From CAIWHR01 sp040007035 (GTDB lineage Bacteria; Pseudomonadota; Gammaproteobacteria; Burkholderiales; Casimicrobiaceae), in assembly GCA_040007035.1 (NCBI GenBank), contig JBDTVU010000009.1, forward strand, positions 1 through 48,520: a stretch of DNA of 48,520 nt. The letters run 5' to 3'. This document shows, piece by piece, positions 8,471 to 17,825 of the stretch. The notes under the pieces were generated by a model. It ran no database searches, was not told the DNA's origin, and saw only the letters and a program-made list of their open reading frames with translations. Both the position numbers and the translations under genes were made by a program. Each line of letters begins with the position of its first letter. Position 1 is the first letter of the stretch.

Positions 8471-10090
8471 CTACTTCACCGTGACCCAGTACGGAACGAC
8501 GAAGTTGTCGGCGCGGTGCACGGCCGTCACGTTGTCCCGCGACGCCCACGGGATCACCTGCCGGTGCAACGGCAGGTGGTTGGTCTCGGCGTTGTGCGCG
8601 AGCAGCGCCTCGTGGATCATCTTGAGGCGTGCCTCCGGGTTCATCTCGGTCTTCACCTTCGCCGTCAGCGCGTCGAGCTTCGCATTCGAGTAACGGCCGT
8701 AGTTGTAGTCGCCGTCGCCCTTGCCGCTGTACGTCGACAGCACCGGCTGCAGCACGAAGATCGCGTCGGTGTTGCCGCCGCCCCAGCCCAGCATGTACAG
8801 GCTGGTGTCGAGTTTCTCCAGCTTCGGGAAGTAGGTCGCGCGCGGCATCGCGTTCACCTTCGTCGCGACGCCGACCTGGCTCCACATCGCCGCCAGCGCC
8901 TGACAGATCTTCTCGTCGTTGACGTAGCGGTTGTTCGGGCAGTCGAGCGACACCTCGAAGCCGTTCGGGTAGCCGGCCTCGGCCAGCAGCTTCTTCGCCT
9001 TTTCCTTGTCGTAGGGCAGCCGCACCTCGAGCTCGGGGATCGTCATCGTCGGCGACGGCAGCATCGCGCCGGACGGTTTCGACAACCCGCGCATCGTGTT
9101 GCGGTTGATCGCGTCGATGTCGATCGCGTGGTAGAGCGCCTGCCGCACGCGCTTGTCCTTGAACGGGTTCTTGCCCTTGACGTTCGAGTACAAGAGCTCG
9201 TCGCGGTTCTGGTCCATGCCGATGAACACGATCCGGTTCTCGGTGCCTTCGAGCACCTTGATCCCCGCGGTCTGCTTCAGGCGCGGCACGTCCTGCGGCG
9301 GCGGGTCGTTGATGAGGTCGACCTCGCCCGAGATCAGCGCGGCGAGCCGTGTCCCGTCGGACACGATCGGCGTGTAGACGACCTCGTCGGCGTTGCCCTC
9401 GAACGCCTTCTCCTTGATGCCCCACCAGTCCGGATTCTTCGTCAGCACGGTCTTCACGTCGGGCTCGCGCGCCTTCAGCACGTACGGCCCGGTGCCGTTC
9501 GCCTGCCGCGCGGTGACCATGTCCTCCTTGCCGGCGTAATTCTGCGGCTTCGTCGCCCGGTTCTTCTCGCACCACGCCTTCGACATGATGTTGATCGTCG
9601 CCAGGTGGTCGAGCATGATCGGGTTCGGCCCGTTGGTCTTGAATTCGACGGTGAGGTCGTCGACTTTCCGCGGCGTGCCCGCCGCGTTCGAATAGGCACG
9701 AAGCTGCGACGTGTCGGCGCGCGCCCGCTCGTAGCTGAACACGACGTCGTCGGCGGTGAACGGCGTGCCGTCGTGGAACTTCACGCCGGACCGCAGCTTG
9801 ATCCGCCACGTCACGTCGTCGACCTTCTGCCACGACACGGCGAGCTTCGGCACCAGGCCGAGCGTCTTGTCGCGATCGACGAGGAACTCGTAGATCAGGC
9901 TGTTGATGTTGTTGGTCAGGCCCTCGTTCTGCGAATGCGGGTCGGTCGTCTGCATGTCGCCGCGGCCGGCCCAGCGCAGCGTCTTGGCGTCGCCGGCCGA
10001 CGGGGCCAGCGCGAAGGTGCCGGCAAGCGTCAGCGACAGCGAGAACGACAACGCGATGGCGGGAAGGGAACGGCAGCTGCGACGGCTCAT
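8471..10090 (-). CDS. Periplasmic substrate-binding protein of a peptide/nickel-type ABC transporter
   Basis: A 539-residue exported protein of the SBP_bac_5 (DppA/OppA) family. A signal peptide covers about residues 1-36 (two Arg pairs, then SLPAIALSFSLSLTLAGTFA). Mature features include the LVPKLAVSWQKVDDVTWRIKLR and GVKFHDGTPFTADDVVFSYER blocks, and FKDKRVRQALYHAIDID with the KAKKLLAEAGYPNG block. The frame is open further upstream to 10471, but a secretion signal begins only at the ATG 10090-10088, preceded by GGAGG. No permease or ATPase for this class is adjacent, so it is an orphan in this window. Ligand unknown: oligopeptide, opine or another small molecule. Confidence 0.9.
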   Translation of the reverse strand: MSRRSCRSLPAIALSFSLSLTLAGTFALAPSAGDAKTLRWAGRGDMQTTDPHSQNEGLTNNINSLIYEFLVDRDKTLGLVPKLAVSWQKVDDVTWRIKLRSGVKFHDGTPFTADDVVFSYERARADTSQLRAYSNAAGTPRKVDDLTVEFKTNGPNPIMLDHLATINIMSKAWCEKNRATKPQNYAGKEDMVTARQANGTGPYVLKAREPDVKTVLTKNPDWWGIKEKAFEGNADEVVYTPIVSDGTRLAALISGEVDLINDPPPQDVPRLKQTAGIKVLEGTENRIVFIGMDQNRDELLYSNVKGKNPFKDKRVRQALYHAIDIDAINRNTMRGLSKPSGAMLPSPTMTIPELEVRLPYDKEKAKKLLAEAGYPNGFEVSLDCPNNRYVNDEKICQALAAMWSQVGVATKVNAMPRATYFPKLEKLDTSLYMLGWGGGNTDAIFVLQPVLSTYSGKGDGDYNYGRYSNAKLDALTAKVKTEMNPEARLKMIHEALLAHNAETNHLPLHRQVIPWASRDNVTAVHRADNFVVPYWVTVK

Positions 10091-10192
10091 GCGGCCTCCT
10101 CGGTGATTCGTGATCGGCCACGGCACCGGTTTGCCCCGCGGCGAACGGAGGCGATCATAGCGCGCGGTCCGCGACCGGGGGTAATGCCGGGG

Positions 10193-10198
10193 TAGAAT
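10193..10198 (+). promoter_or_regulatory. Candidate -10 element upstream of hrpA
   Basis: TAGAAT followed by TCGCGCC lies 70 bases before the hrpA ATG. It matches the -10 elements found before several other genes in this window. I could not find a convincing -35 hexamer at 16-18 bases. Confidence 0.3.
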
Positions 10199-10268
10199 TC
10201 GCGCCGCCGCCCGGCCGCATCGCTGCCGGAGCGCACGCTGTCCGTCCACCGCCTGTCCCCACGCCCGC

Positions 10269-13200
10269 ATGTCCGTGCCACCGTCCCCCGCCGCCCGCCT
10301 GCTCGCGCAGTTGGGGGACGCGATGATCGCCGACGCCGGTCCCCTTGCGCGGCGGATCGAGCGAGCGCGGCACACGCGGGCGCCGGACGCCGAGTGGGAG
10401 CGCCTCGCCGCCGCCGTCCTGCGCTCGGTCGAGCGCCGCCGCGATCGCGCCGCTCGCCGTCCGGCGGTCACCTATCCACCCGAGCTGCCCGTTGCGCAGC
10501 GCGCCGCCGACATCGCGGCCGCGATCCGCGATCATCAGGTCGTCATCGTCTGCGGCGAGACCGGATCCGGCAAGACGACGCAGCTGCCGAAGATCTGCCT
10601 CGCGCTGGGCCGCGGCGACCGCGGACTGATCGGCCACACGCAGCCTCGACGGATTGCCGCGCGCGCGGTGGCGACGCGGATCGCGCAGGAGCTCGGCACG
10701 GAGCTCGGCGCCGTCGTCGGCTACAAGGTCCGCTTCACCGACCACACGAGACCCGACGCGTTCGTCAAGCTGATGACCGACGGCATCCTGCTCGCCGAGA
10801 CGCAGGGCGACCGGCTGCTCGCCGCGTACGACACGATCATCGTCGACGAGGCGCACGAGCGCAGTCTCAACATCGACTTCCTGCTCGGCTACCTGAAGAC
10901 GCTGCTGCCCAAGCGGCCCGACCTCAAGGTGATCGTGACCTCCGCCACGCTCGACGCCGACCGCTTCGCCCGCCATTTCGGGACCGCGGGGACGCCGGCG
11001 CCGGTGATCGAGGTGTCGGGCCGCACGTACCCGGTCGACGTCCGCTACCGGCCGCTCGGCTCGGGCGCCGACGTCGCCGGCGGAGAGGCCGACGACGAGG
11101 AGGAACTCGAGGACGCGATCGTCGCCGCTGCCGAGGACCTGTGGCGCACGGGGCCGGGCGACATCCTCGTGTTCCTGCCTGGCGAGCGCGAGATCCGCGA
11201 GACGGCCGACCTGCTGCGCCGCGGTCTCGCCCGTCGCCCGTATGCCGCATCGCTCGAGATCCTGCCGCTGTACGCGAGGTTGACGGTCCCCGAGCAGCAG
11301 CGCGTGTTCTCGCCATCGTCGGGCCGGCGGATCGTGCTGGCGACCAACGTCGCCGAGACCTCGCTGACCGTCCCGGCGATCCGCTACGTGATCGACGCCG
11401 GGCTCGCGCGCGTCAAGCGCTATTCGGTGCGCAACAAGACGACGCTGCTGCAGATCGAGAAGATCTCGCGGGCCGCCGCGGCCCAGCGCGCCGGCCGCTG
11501 CGGCCGCGTCGCCGAGGGCATCTGCGTGCGGCTGTACGCGGAGGACGACTTCGCTGCGCGACCGGCGTACACCGATCCGGAGATCCTGCGTTCGTCGCTG
11601 GCGGCGGTGATTCTGCGGATGGCGGCGCTGGGGTTGCCCGACATCGACGCCTTCCCGTTCCTCGAGCCGCCGTCGCCGCGCGCGATCGCCGACGGCTACC
11701 AGCTGCTGCAGGAGCTCTCCGCCGTCGACGCCGGCCGCGCATTGACGCCGCTGGGCCGCGAGCTCGCGCGGCTGCCGGTCGATCCGCGGATCGGCCGGAT
11801 GGTGCTCGCCGCGCGCGACGCGGGCTGCCTCGCCGAGGTGCTGGTGATCGCGAGCGCGCTGTCGGTGCCGGACCCGCGCGACCGGCCGCTCGAACGCCAG
11901 CAGGCGGCAGACCAGGCGCACCTGCGCTTCCGCGACGAGCGCTCGGATTTCCTGTCGCTCATCGCGCTGTGGGAGTTCTTCGCCGACCGGCTCGCGCAGA
12001 AGCTCACCCACCGCAAGCTCGTCGACGCGTGCCGTGCGCAGTTCGTGTCGTTCCTCCGGCTGACCGAATGGCGCGACGTCCACAACCAGCTCGCGCACGA
12101 GGTTGCCGAGCAGGGCTGGAAATGGCAGCCGAAGATGCCGGCGACGATCGACGCCGCGCGCTACGAGTCGATCCACCGGGCGGTGCTCGCCGGGCTGCTG
12201 GGCAACGTCGGCATGCGCGGTGAGGACGGCGACGGCTACCAGGGCGCGCGCGGGATCCGCTACTTCCTGCACCCCGGTTCGGGCCTGGCGAAGAAGACGC
12301 CGAAGTGGGTGCTGGCGGCCGAGCTTGTCGAGACGTCGCGGCTTTACGCCCGGTGCGCGGGCCGCGTCGAGCCGGAGTGGATCGAGGCGGTCGCCGGCGA
12401 CCGCGTGACGCGGGAGCATTTCGAGCCGCACTGGGATGCCGACCGCGGCGAGGTCGTCGCGAGCGAGCGCGTGCAGCTCTACGGCCTGACGCTGGTGCCG
12501 AGGCGCCGCGTGTCGTTCGGTGCGATCGAGCCGAAGCAGGCGCGAGAGATTTTCCTGCGCGAGGCGCTGGCGCCGGGCGCGCTGGCGACCAAAGGCGGCT
12601 TTCTCGCGCACAACCGGCGGCTGATCGCCGAGGTCGCGGAATTGGAGCACAAGGCGCGGCGGCAGGACGTGCTCGTCGACGACGAGGCGATTGCCGTGTT
12701 CTACGGCGAGCGGGTTCCCGAGGGGATTCATTCGCTGGCGGCGTTCGAGCGCTGGCGCGAGGGCGCCGAAAAGCAGGATCCGCGCGTGCTGCACTTCACC
12801 CGCGACACGCTGATGCGGCACGCGGCGGCGCACGTGACCGAGGCGCTGTTCCCGGAGACGATCGCGATGGCGGGCGCCGCGCTGCCGCTCAAGTACCGGT
12901 TCGCGCCCGGGCATCCGCTGGATGGCCTGACGCTGACGGTGCCGCTCGCGCAGTTGAACCAGCTCGACGCGGCGCGGCTGACGTGGCTGGTGCCGGGGAT
13001 GATTCGCGAGAAGGTGACGTTCTACCTGAAGGCGCTGCCGAAGGCGCTGCGCAACCGGCTGGTGCCGCTGCCCGACGCGGTGACCGCGTTCCTCGACGCC
13101 GTTGCGTTCGGCCGCGACGCGTTGCCGGACGCGATCCGGGCGCACGTCAGGACGCGACTTTCCGAGTCCGTGCCCGCGGGCACGTGGGACGGCGACACAC

Positions 13201-14204
13201 TGCCGCCGCACCTCGCCGTCAACGTCGTCGTCGTCGACGCTGCGGGACACGAGCTTGCGTCCGGGCGCGATCTCGCGGCGCTGCGGGCGCAGCTCGGTGA
13301 GGCGGCGCAGCTTTCGTTCGCGGCGGCCGGACCGTCGATCGACCGCCGCGGGCTGACGCGCTGGGATTGCGGCGACCTGCCGGAGTCGCTGACCAGCGTC
13401 CGCGACGGCCGCCGGATCACCGGCTATCCGGCGCTCGTCGACGACGGCGACAGCGTGTCGATCGTGCTCGTCGACACGCCGGAAGCCGCAACGGCGTCGA
13501 TGCGTGCCGGCGTCGTGCGACTCGTGCGGCTGGCGCTGAAGGACGCGGTGGGGCGACTCGAGAAGGGCGGCCTCGGCTTCGCATCCGCCGCGTTGCAGCT
13601 GAAGACGACGATCCCGACCGACAAGCTGCTGGCCGACGTGCTGGCGGCCGTCTGCGATCGCGCGTTCGTCGGCGACGATCCGGTGCCGCGCAGCGAGACC
13701 GCGTTCGCAGAGCAGGTGCGACGGGCGCGGACTCGCCTGCCCGCCGTCGCCGAGGGGGCGTTCCGGCTGCTTGCGGCGATCGCGGCCCGGCATCACGCGC
13801 TGACGCAGCGGCTCGGCGCATTGCCGCCGGCGCTGTCGCGGCAGGGCGCCGTGGCACGCGGGCGTCGCGACGCGCTCGTCCATCCCGGATTCTTCGCAGC
13901 GACGCCGTGGGCGCAGCTCGGGCATCTCCCGCGCTACCTCGAGGCGCTCGAGCGGCGGTTGGAGAAGTACGCGGAGAATCCGGCCCGCGACGCCCGGCAC
14001 GCCGGCACCGTCGCCGACTGGTGGCGGCGCTACGGCGAGCGGGTCGAGCGCAATCGGCAGGCCGGCCGGATCGAGCTGGCCCTCGACGCCTTCCGCTGGC
14101 TGCTGGAGGAGCTCTCGGTGTCGCTGTTCGCGCAGGAGCTGAAGACGCCGTTTCCGGTGTCATATAAGCGCCTGGAAAGGGCGTGGGCAGACCTCGACCG
14201 CTGA
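10269..14204 (+). CDS. hrpA: ATP-dependent RNA helicase HrpA
   Basis: A 1311-residue DEAH-box RNA helicase, the full length of the family (E. coli about 1300). Motif I is GETGSGKT (residues 96-103). The DEAH box lies near residue 193 in VDEAHERSLNIDFLLGYL, and motif III is SATLDADRFARHF. FLPGEREIRETADLL, ATNVAETSLTVPAIRYVIDAG and QRAGRCGR are the C-terminal helicase motifs. The helicase-associated winged-helix and OB regions follow, then the long HrpA-specific C-terminal domain (DUF3418). HrpA acts on mRNA and on stalled or collided ribosomes. The gene is divergent from the ABC binding protein, with 178 bases between. A short T-run after the stop (CCTTTTTCTT) may aid termination, but no clear stem precedes it. 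Confidence 0.96.
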   Translation: MSVPPSPAARLLAQLGDAMIADAGPLARRIERARHTRAPDAEWERLAAAVLRSVERRRDRAARRPAVTYPPELPVAQRAADIAAAIRDHQVVIVCGETGSGKTTQLPKICLALGRGDRGLIGHTQPRRIAARAVATRIAQELGTELGAVVGYKVRFTDHTRPDAFVKLMTDGILLAETQGDRLLAAYDTIIVDEAHERSLNIDFLLGYLKTLLPKRPDLKVIVTSATLDADRFARHFGTAGTPAPVIEVSGRTYPVDVRYRPLGSGADVAGGEADDEEELEDAIVAAAEDLWRTGPGDILVFLPGEREIRETADLLRRGLARRPYAASLEILPLYARLTVPEQQRVFSPSSGRRIVLATNVAETSLTVPAIRYVIDAGLARVKRYSVRNKTTLLQIEKISRAAAAQRAGRCGRVAEGICVRLYAEDDFAARPAYTDPEILRSSLAAVILRMAALGLPDIDAFPFLEPPSPRAIADGYQLLQELSAVDAGRALTPLGRELARLPVDPRIGRMVLAARDAGCLAEVLVIASALSVPDPRDRPLERQQAADQAHLRFRDERSDFLSLIALWEFFADRLAQKLTHRKLVDACRAQFVSFLRLTEWRDVHNQLAHEVAEQGWKWQPKMPATIDAARYESIHRAVLAGLLGNVGMRGEDGDGYQGARGIRYFLHPGSGLAKKTPKWVLAAELVETSRLYARCAGRVEPEWIEAVAGDRVTREHFEPHWDADRGEVVASERVQLYGLTLVPRRRVSFGAIEPKQAREIFLREALAPGALATKGGFLAHNRRLIAEVAELEHKARRQDVLVDDEAIAVFYGERVPEGIHSLAAFERWREGAEKQDPRVLHFTRDTLMRHAAAHVTEALFPETIAMAGAALPLKYRFAPGHPLDGLTLTVPLAQLNQLDAARLTWLVPGMIREKVTFYLKALPKALRNRLVPLPDAVTAFLDAVAFGRDALPDAIRAHVRTRLSESVPAGTWDGDTLPPHLAVNVVVVDAAGHELASGRDLAALRAQLGEAAQLSFAAAGPSIDRRGLTRWDCGDLPESLTSVRDGRRITGYPALVDDGDSVSIVLVDTPEAATASMRAGVVRLVRLALKDAVGRLEKGGLGFASAALQLKTTIPTDKLLADVLAAVCDRAFVGDDPVPRSETAFAEQVRRARTRLPAVAEGAFRLLAAIAARHHALTQRLGALPPALSRQGAVARGRRDALVHPGFFAATPWAQLGHLPRYLEALERRLEKYAENPARDARHAGTVADWWRRYGERVERNRQAGRIELALDAFRWLLEELSVSLFAQELKTPFPVSYKRLERAWADLDR

Positions 14205-14223
14205 CCGGGGCCTTTTTCTTGCA

Positions 14224-14253
14224 TTGGCGCCCGGAATTCGTCCGTGCTACAGT
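14224..14253 (+). promoter_or_regulatory. Candidate promoter for the DUF1631 gene
   Basis: TTGGCG (14224-14229), an 18-base spacer, then TACAGT (14248-14253); each hexamer matches four of six consensus positions. It lies just after the end of hrpA. Confidence 0.35.
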
Positions 14254-14377
14254 AACTTAGCGGCATTTTGTCCAGAGCTTTCGAGGTCCGCCCGCGCGGT
14301 GGACCACGGGGTGGGTGCTGCGACGGACGTGCCGGCGATGCCGGCACGCGGGAGCTTGGCGCAACGATGCCCTCAAC

Positions 14378-16864
14378 GTGAACTCGACGACCCACGAAAC
14401 GGCGGCACGACGGCCGGTGACGAAGGAGATGTCGAGGATCCTCGGCGATTGCCGGGACCTCGCGATCCATCGGCTGCTGCTGTCGTTTTCGTCGCTGCTC
14501 GACCGTGTCGGCGATCTGCTGATGGATCGTGCGGGCATGACCGACGTCCGCGAGGAGCAGCAGCTCTTCCTCGATTCCCGGCAGGCGCTGAAGACCGAGC
14601 GTCCGAAGCTGATGGCCGAATTCGAGCGCAGGCTGCGGACGGACGTCAACGACCGCATCGTCGGCAAGGAAATACCGAAGGCCGATTTCTCGAAGGTCGA
14701 CGTCGACAAGCTGACGCTCGTCGACACGTCGGCGATGGACGAGTCGGTCATCACCGGCAACATCACCCGGGTCGTCGAGAACCTGTGCCACGACGAGCTG
14801 CAGACGCTGAACCGCGGTGTCGGCCACCTGATGGGTCGGCCCGACCTCGAGACCGACAACAACCCGCTGTCGCCGGCGACGATTGTCGATGCTTTCGCCG
14901 AGGCGCTGAAGACGATGGAGGTGGAATACCCGGTCAAGTTCCAGATTCTGAAGGAGCTGAACCAGGCGTCGCTGGGCGACCTCAACGCGATCTACGCCGA
15001 CCTCAATCGGCACCTCGCCAACCTGCGCGTCGTGCCCGCCGCGACGCGCTCGATCATCAATCGCGGCAGCCCCGGCGATCGCACGAGGGCCGCTGCGGCA
15101 TCGGCATCGCCGGCAGCTGCGGCTGCAGCAGCAGCGGCGAAGCGGGCCGAGGCGCGTCCGGTCGAAGTCGACGTGATGGCGTTGTTCCGGCGGATGTTCG
15201 CCGGGCAGGCGATGTCCGCGATGGCGCCGCAGTCGCCGTTCGGTGCGATGGCCGACGCCGGCATCGCGGCACCCGCGCACGGCACGCCGTTCGGAATGCC
15301 CGCGGGCGGCGCAATGCCCGACGGAGGCGGGATGCCGATGGGCGGCCAGATGCCCGCGGGTGGCGGGACCGACTACCCGCAGATCGACGTCGGCGCCGGC
15401 CCGCGCTGGGTGCCGTCCGGACCGCTGGCGCCGACGCCGTCCGGCTACGTGCCCGGCGCCCCGATCATGTCGTCGCCGATGCTGGGCGAGGGCCTCGCGC
15501 GGTTGCAGGCGGGCGAGATCGGCTTCGACCTGGGCGGCGGCGCGATCATCCAGTTCTCGGGCATCCCCGAGGGCAAGCACAACGTCTTGCGCGACCTGCA
15601 GGAATCCCCGCTCGGCAAGCGCGCGAACCAGCTCGAGTCGATGACGATCGAGCTGGTCGCGATGCTGTTCGACTTCATCTTCGAGACGAGGGACCTGCCT
15701 GACGGCATCAAGGCGCTGCTCGCGCGGCTGCAGATCCCGGTGCTGAAGGCGGCGATGCTCGACGGGGCGTTCTTCGCCAAGAAATCGCACCCGTCGCGGC
15801 TCTTGGTCAACGCGCTGGCCGAGGCCGGCCTCGGTTGGTCGCCGGTGATGGGCGCGGACGACCCGCTGTACAAGGAAATGGCTCGGATCGTCCACCGCAT
15901 CCTCGACGATTTCTCCGACAACCTCGCGATCTTCGACGAGCTGCGCGACGAGCTCGAGCGCTACCTCGCCGACGAGGAGAAGGCTGCCGAGGCCAACATC
16001 CAGACGACGGCCGAGGAGATCGACCAGCGCGACCGGCAGCAGATCGCGACGGTGGTCGCACGGGCCGAGGTCGAACGGCGGATCGAGGCGTACCCGATCC
16101 CGAACTTCCTGGCCGAGTTCCTGCGTGCGAAATGGCAGGTCGCGCTCGAGCACGTCCATGTGCAGAACGGCGAGGACAGCGAGGCCTGGGGCCAGATGGT
16201 GGCCACGCTGGAGGACATCGTCTGGAGCGTGCAGCCGAAAAAGGCGACCGAGGACCGCAAGCACCTCGTCGCGCTGCTGCCGTCGCTGCTGAAGCGGATG
16301 TCGGCCGGTCTGCACAGCGTGCCGTGGCCGCCCGGCGAGCGCGAGCGCTTCATGTCCAACCTGGTAGAGGCGCACGCCGCGGCGGTGAAGCCCGTGCTGG
16401 CGTCGTCGGCGCTGCCGACGGCGGCCGTCGCCGAGCAGGCGAAAGCGGAAGCGGAGATCGCCAAGGCGGCCGGCGACGAGGTCGCGGCGGCGAAAGCCGA
16501 GCTGCTCGCCGTGGCGATGGCGGCGGCCGAGCCGGCGCCGCCGGTCGAGGAGCCTGAGGTCATCGAGGACCAGTTCCTCGAAATCGCGCAGAGCCTCGAG
16601 CGCGGAATGTGGATCGAGTTCGAGGCCGACGACGGGCAACTGGCGTTCGCAAAGTTGGCGTGGATCAGCCCGTTGCGCGGGACGTACCTGTTCACGAACC
16701 GGCAGGGCCAGAAGGCGCTGTCGATGACGGCCGAGGAGCTGGCCGAGCGGTTCCGCTCCGATCGTGCGCGGCTGGTCGAGGCCGAGCCGCTGGTCGACCG
16801 TGCGTTCGGCAGCGTCATCGCCGAGTTCAACGGCAAGTACGCCGAGGCGGAGCCGGCGGCATAG
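14378..16864 (+). CDS. DUF1631 family protein with C-terminal PilZ-like region
   Basis: A large cytosolic protein of about 828 residues belonging to DUF1631, a proteobacterial family of unsettled function. The N-terminal block (LGDCRDLAIHRLLLSFSSLL, then LFLDSRQALKTERPKLMAEF) and the central helical block (LVAMLFDFIFETRDLPDGIKALLARLQIPVLKAAM, read in part) are typical. Between them lies a Gly/Met/Pro-rich linker encoded at about 15190-15375. The last about 100 residues (SLERGMWIEFEADDGQ onward) look like the PilZ-type beta-barrel seen at the end of this family, suggesting a link to cyclic-di-GMP; that is inference, as no complete RxxxR signature was confirmed. The start is uncertain: GTG 14315, GTG 14378 and ATG 14429 are all in frame. 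I chose 14378 because the extra upstream residues look untranslated. Confidence 0.85.
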   Translation: MNSTTHETAARRPVTKEMSRILGDCRDLAIHRLLLSFSSLLDRVGDLLMDRAGMTDVREEQQLFLDSRQALKTERPKLMAEFERRLRTDVNDRIVGKEIPKADFSKVDVDKLTLVDTSAMDESVITGNITRVVENLCHDELQTLNRGVGHLMGRPDLETDNNPLSPATIVDAFAEALKTMEVEYPVKFQILKELNQASLGDLNAIYADLNRHLANLRVVPAATRSIINRGSPGDRTRAAAASASPAAAAAAAAAKRAEARPVEVDVMALFRRMFAGQAMSAMAPQSPFGAMADAGIAAPAHGTPFGMPAGGAMPDGGGMPMGGQMPAGGGTDYPQIDVGAGPRWVPSGPLAPTPSGYVPGAPIMSSPMLGEGLARLQAGEIGFDLGGGAIIQFSGIPEGKHNVLRDLQESPLGKRANQLESMTIELVAMLFDFIFETRDLPDGIKALLARLQIPVLKAAMLDGAFFAKKSHPSRLLVNALAEAGLGWSPVMGADDPLYKEMARIVHRILDDFSDNLAIFDELRDELERYLADEEKAAEANIQTTAEEIDQRDRQQIATVVARAEVERRIEAYPIPNFLAEFLRAKWQVALEHVHVQNGEDSEAWGQMVATLEDIVWSVQPKKATEDRKHLVALLPSLLKRMSAGLHSVPWPPGERERFMSNLVEAHAAAVKPVLASSALPTAAVAEQAKAEAEIAKAAGDEVAAAKAELLAVAMAAAEPAPPVEEPEVIEDQFLEIAQSLERGMWIEFEADDGQLAFAKLAWISPLRGTYLFTNRQGQKALSMTAEELAERFRSDRARLVEAEPLVDRAFGSVIAEFNGKYAEAEPAA

Positions 16865-16934
16865 CCGACGCGAACGGACCGCCCCGGCGCAGCGTCGCCG
16901 TGGCCGCCCGCGCTCCGCCGTTGCGATAGACACC

Positions 16935-17708
16935 GTGGCTGGTTCCCCCTCCATCGGCGCGCTGATCGTCGGCGACGAGATCCTCTCCGGCAAGCGCGCC
17001 GACAAGCACCTCGCCCACATCATCGAGACGCTGGGCAGGAGGAAGCTGGCGCTGTCGTGGGCACGCTACGAGGGCGACGATCGCGGCCGCCTGACCGCGG
17101 TGCTCGCCCGGTCGTTCGCGCGCGGCGACATCGTTTTCGCCTGCGGTGGCGTCGGCGCGACGCCCGACGACCACACCCGGCAGGCGGCGGCCGCTGCGCT
17201 CGGCGTTCCGCTCGTCCGCCATCCGGAGGCGGTGGTTGCAATCGAAGCGCAGTTCGGCGCGGCGGCGTATCCGCACCGGGTGCTGATGGCGGAGTTTCCG
17301 GCGGGCAGCACGATCATCCCGAATCCGGTCAACCGGGTGGCGTCGTTCTCGATTCGCGACCACCACTTCTTCCCGGGCTTTCCGCAGATGGCGTGGCCGA
17401 TGCTCGACTGGGTGCTGGCGACCCGCTATCCGACGCTGACGGCGCCGCCGGTCGGCGAGCGTGCGATCGTCGTCCACGGCGCGGGCGAGAGCCAGCTCCT
17501 GCCGCTGATGGACGAGAACATCGCGCGCTTCCCGCGCCTGAAGCTGTTCAGCCTGCCGTCGTTCCGGACGGACGGTGTGCGTCGGCTGGAGCTCGGCGTC
17601 CGCGGCGACCCGGCCGAGCTCGACGCGGCGCTCGCGCACCTGATCGCCGGAGTCGAGGCGGGTGGGTTCCGCTGGGAGCCGTACGTCGAGGCGCCTCCAC
17701 TCGATTGA
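16935..17708 (+). CDS. CinA-type molybdopterin-binding-domain protein (competence/damage-inducible protein A family)
   Basis: A 257-residue protein with the MoaB/Mog-like fold of the CinA N-terminus. Diagnostic stretches are IGALIVGDEILSGKRADKHL (residues 7-26) and the CGGVGATPDDHTRQAAAAAL loop. The C-terminal nicotinamide-nucleotide amidase domain of full CinA is absent, as in many proteobacterial short forms, so deamidase activity should not be assumed. The GTG at 16935 is the first start that gives a family-like N-terminus; the gene begins 70 bases after the DUF1631 stop on the same strand. Some short CinA proteins hydrolyse ADP-ribose or related nucleotides; whether this one does is unknown. 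Confidence 0.85.
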   Translation: MAGSPSIGALIVGDEILSGKRADKHLAHIIETLGRRKLALSWARYEGDDRGRLTAVLARSFARGDIVFACGGVGATPDDHTRQAAAAALGVPLVRHPEAVVAIEAQFGAAAYPHRVLMAEFPAGSTIIPNPVNRVASFSIRDHHFFPGFPQMAWPMLDWVLATRYPTLTAPPVGERAIVVHGAGESQLLPLMDENIARFPRLKLFSLPSFRTDGVRRLELGVRGDPAELDAALAHLIAGVEAGGFRWEPYVEAPPLD

Positions 17709-17825
17709 CGTCCGCTGTCGTGCCGCCGCTCGCCGCGGGGCGCGTACCGCGGCGTTTCCGGTACGATGCACCCGGCGGGCACGCACAGGCCGGCGCGCGC
17801 GGCGCGACGTGATGGGGAGGGTCGG

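Noticed and set aside
10155..14000. A 1281-codon open frame antisense to hrpA
   Set aside because: It mirrors the third-position pattern of hrpA, is nearly all Arg, Leu, Asp and Val, and has no recognisable domain, while the plus strand encodes an intact DEAH helicase.
14205..14225. T-run CCTTTTTCTT after hrpA as an intrinsic terminator
   Set aside because: I could not find a stable GC stem directly before the T-run.
14030..17023. A 997-codon open frame antisense to the DUF1631 gene
   Set aside because: Composition artefact of the same kind; the plus-strand frame shows conserved family blocks.
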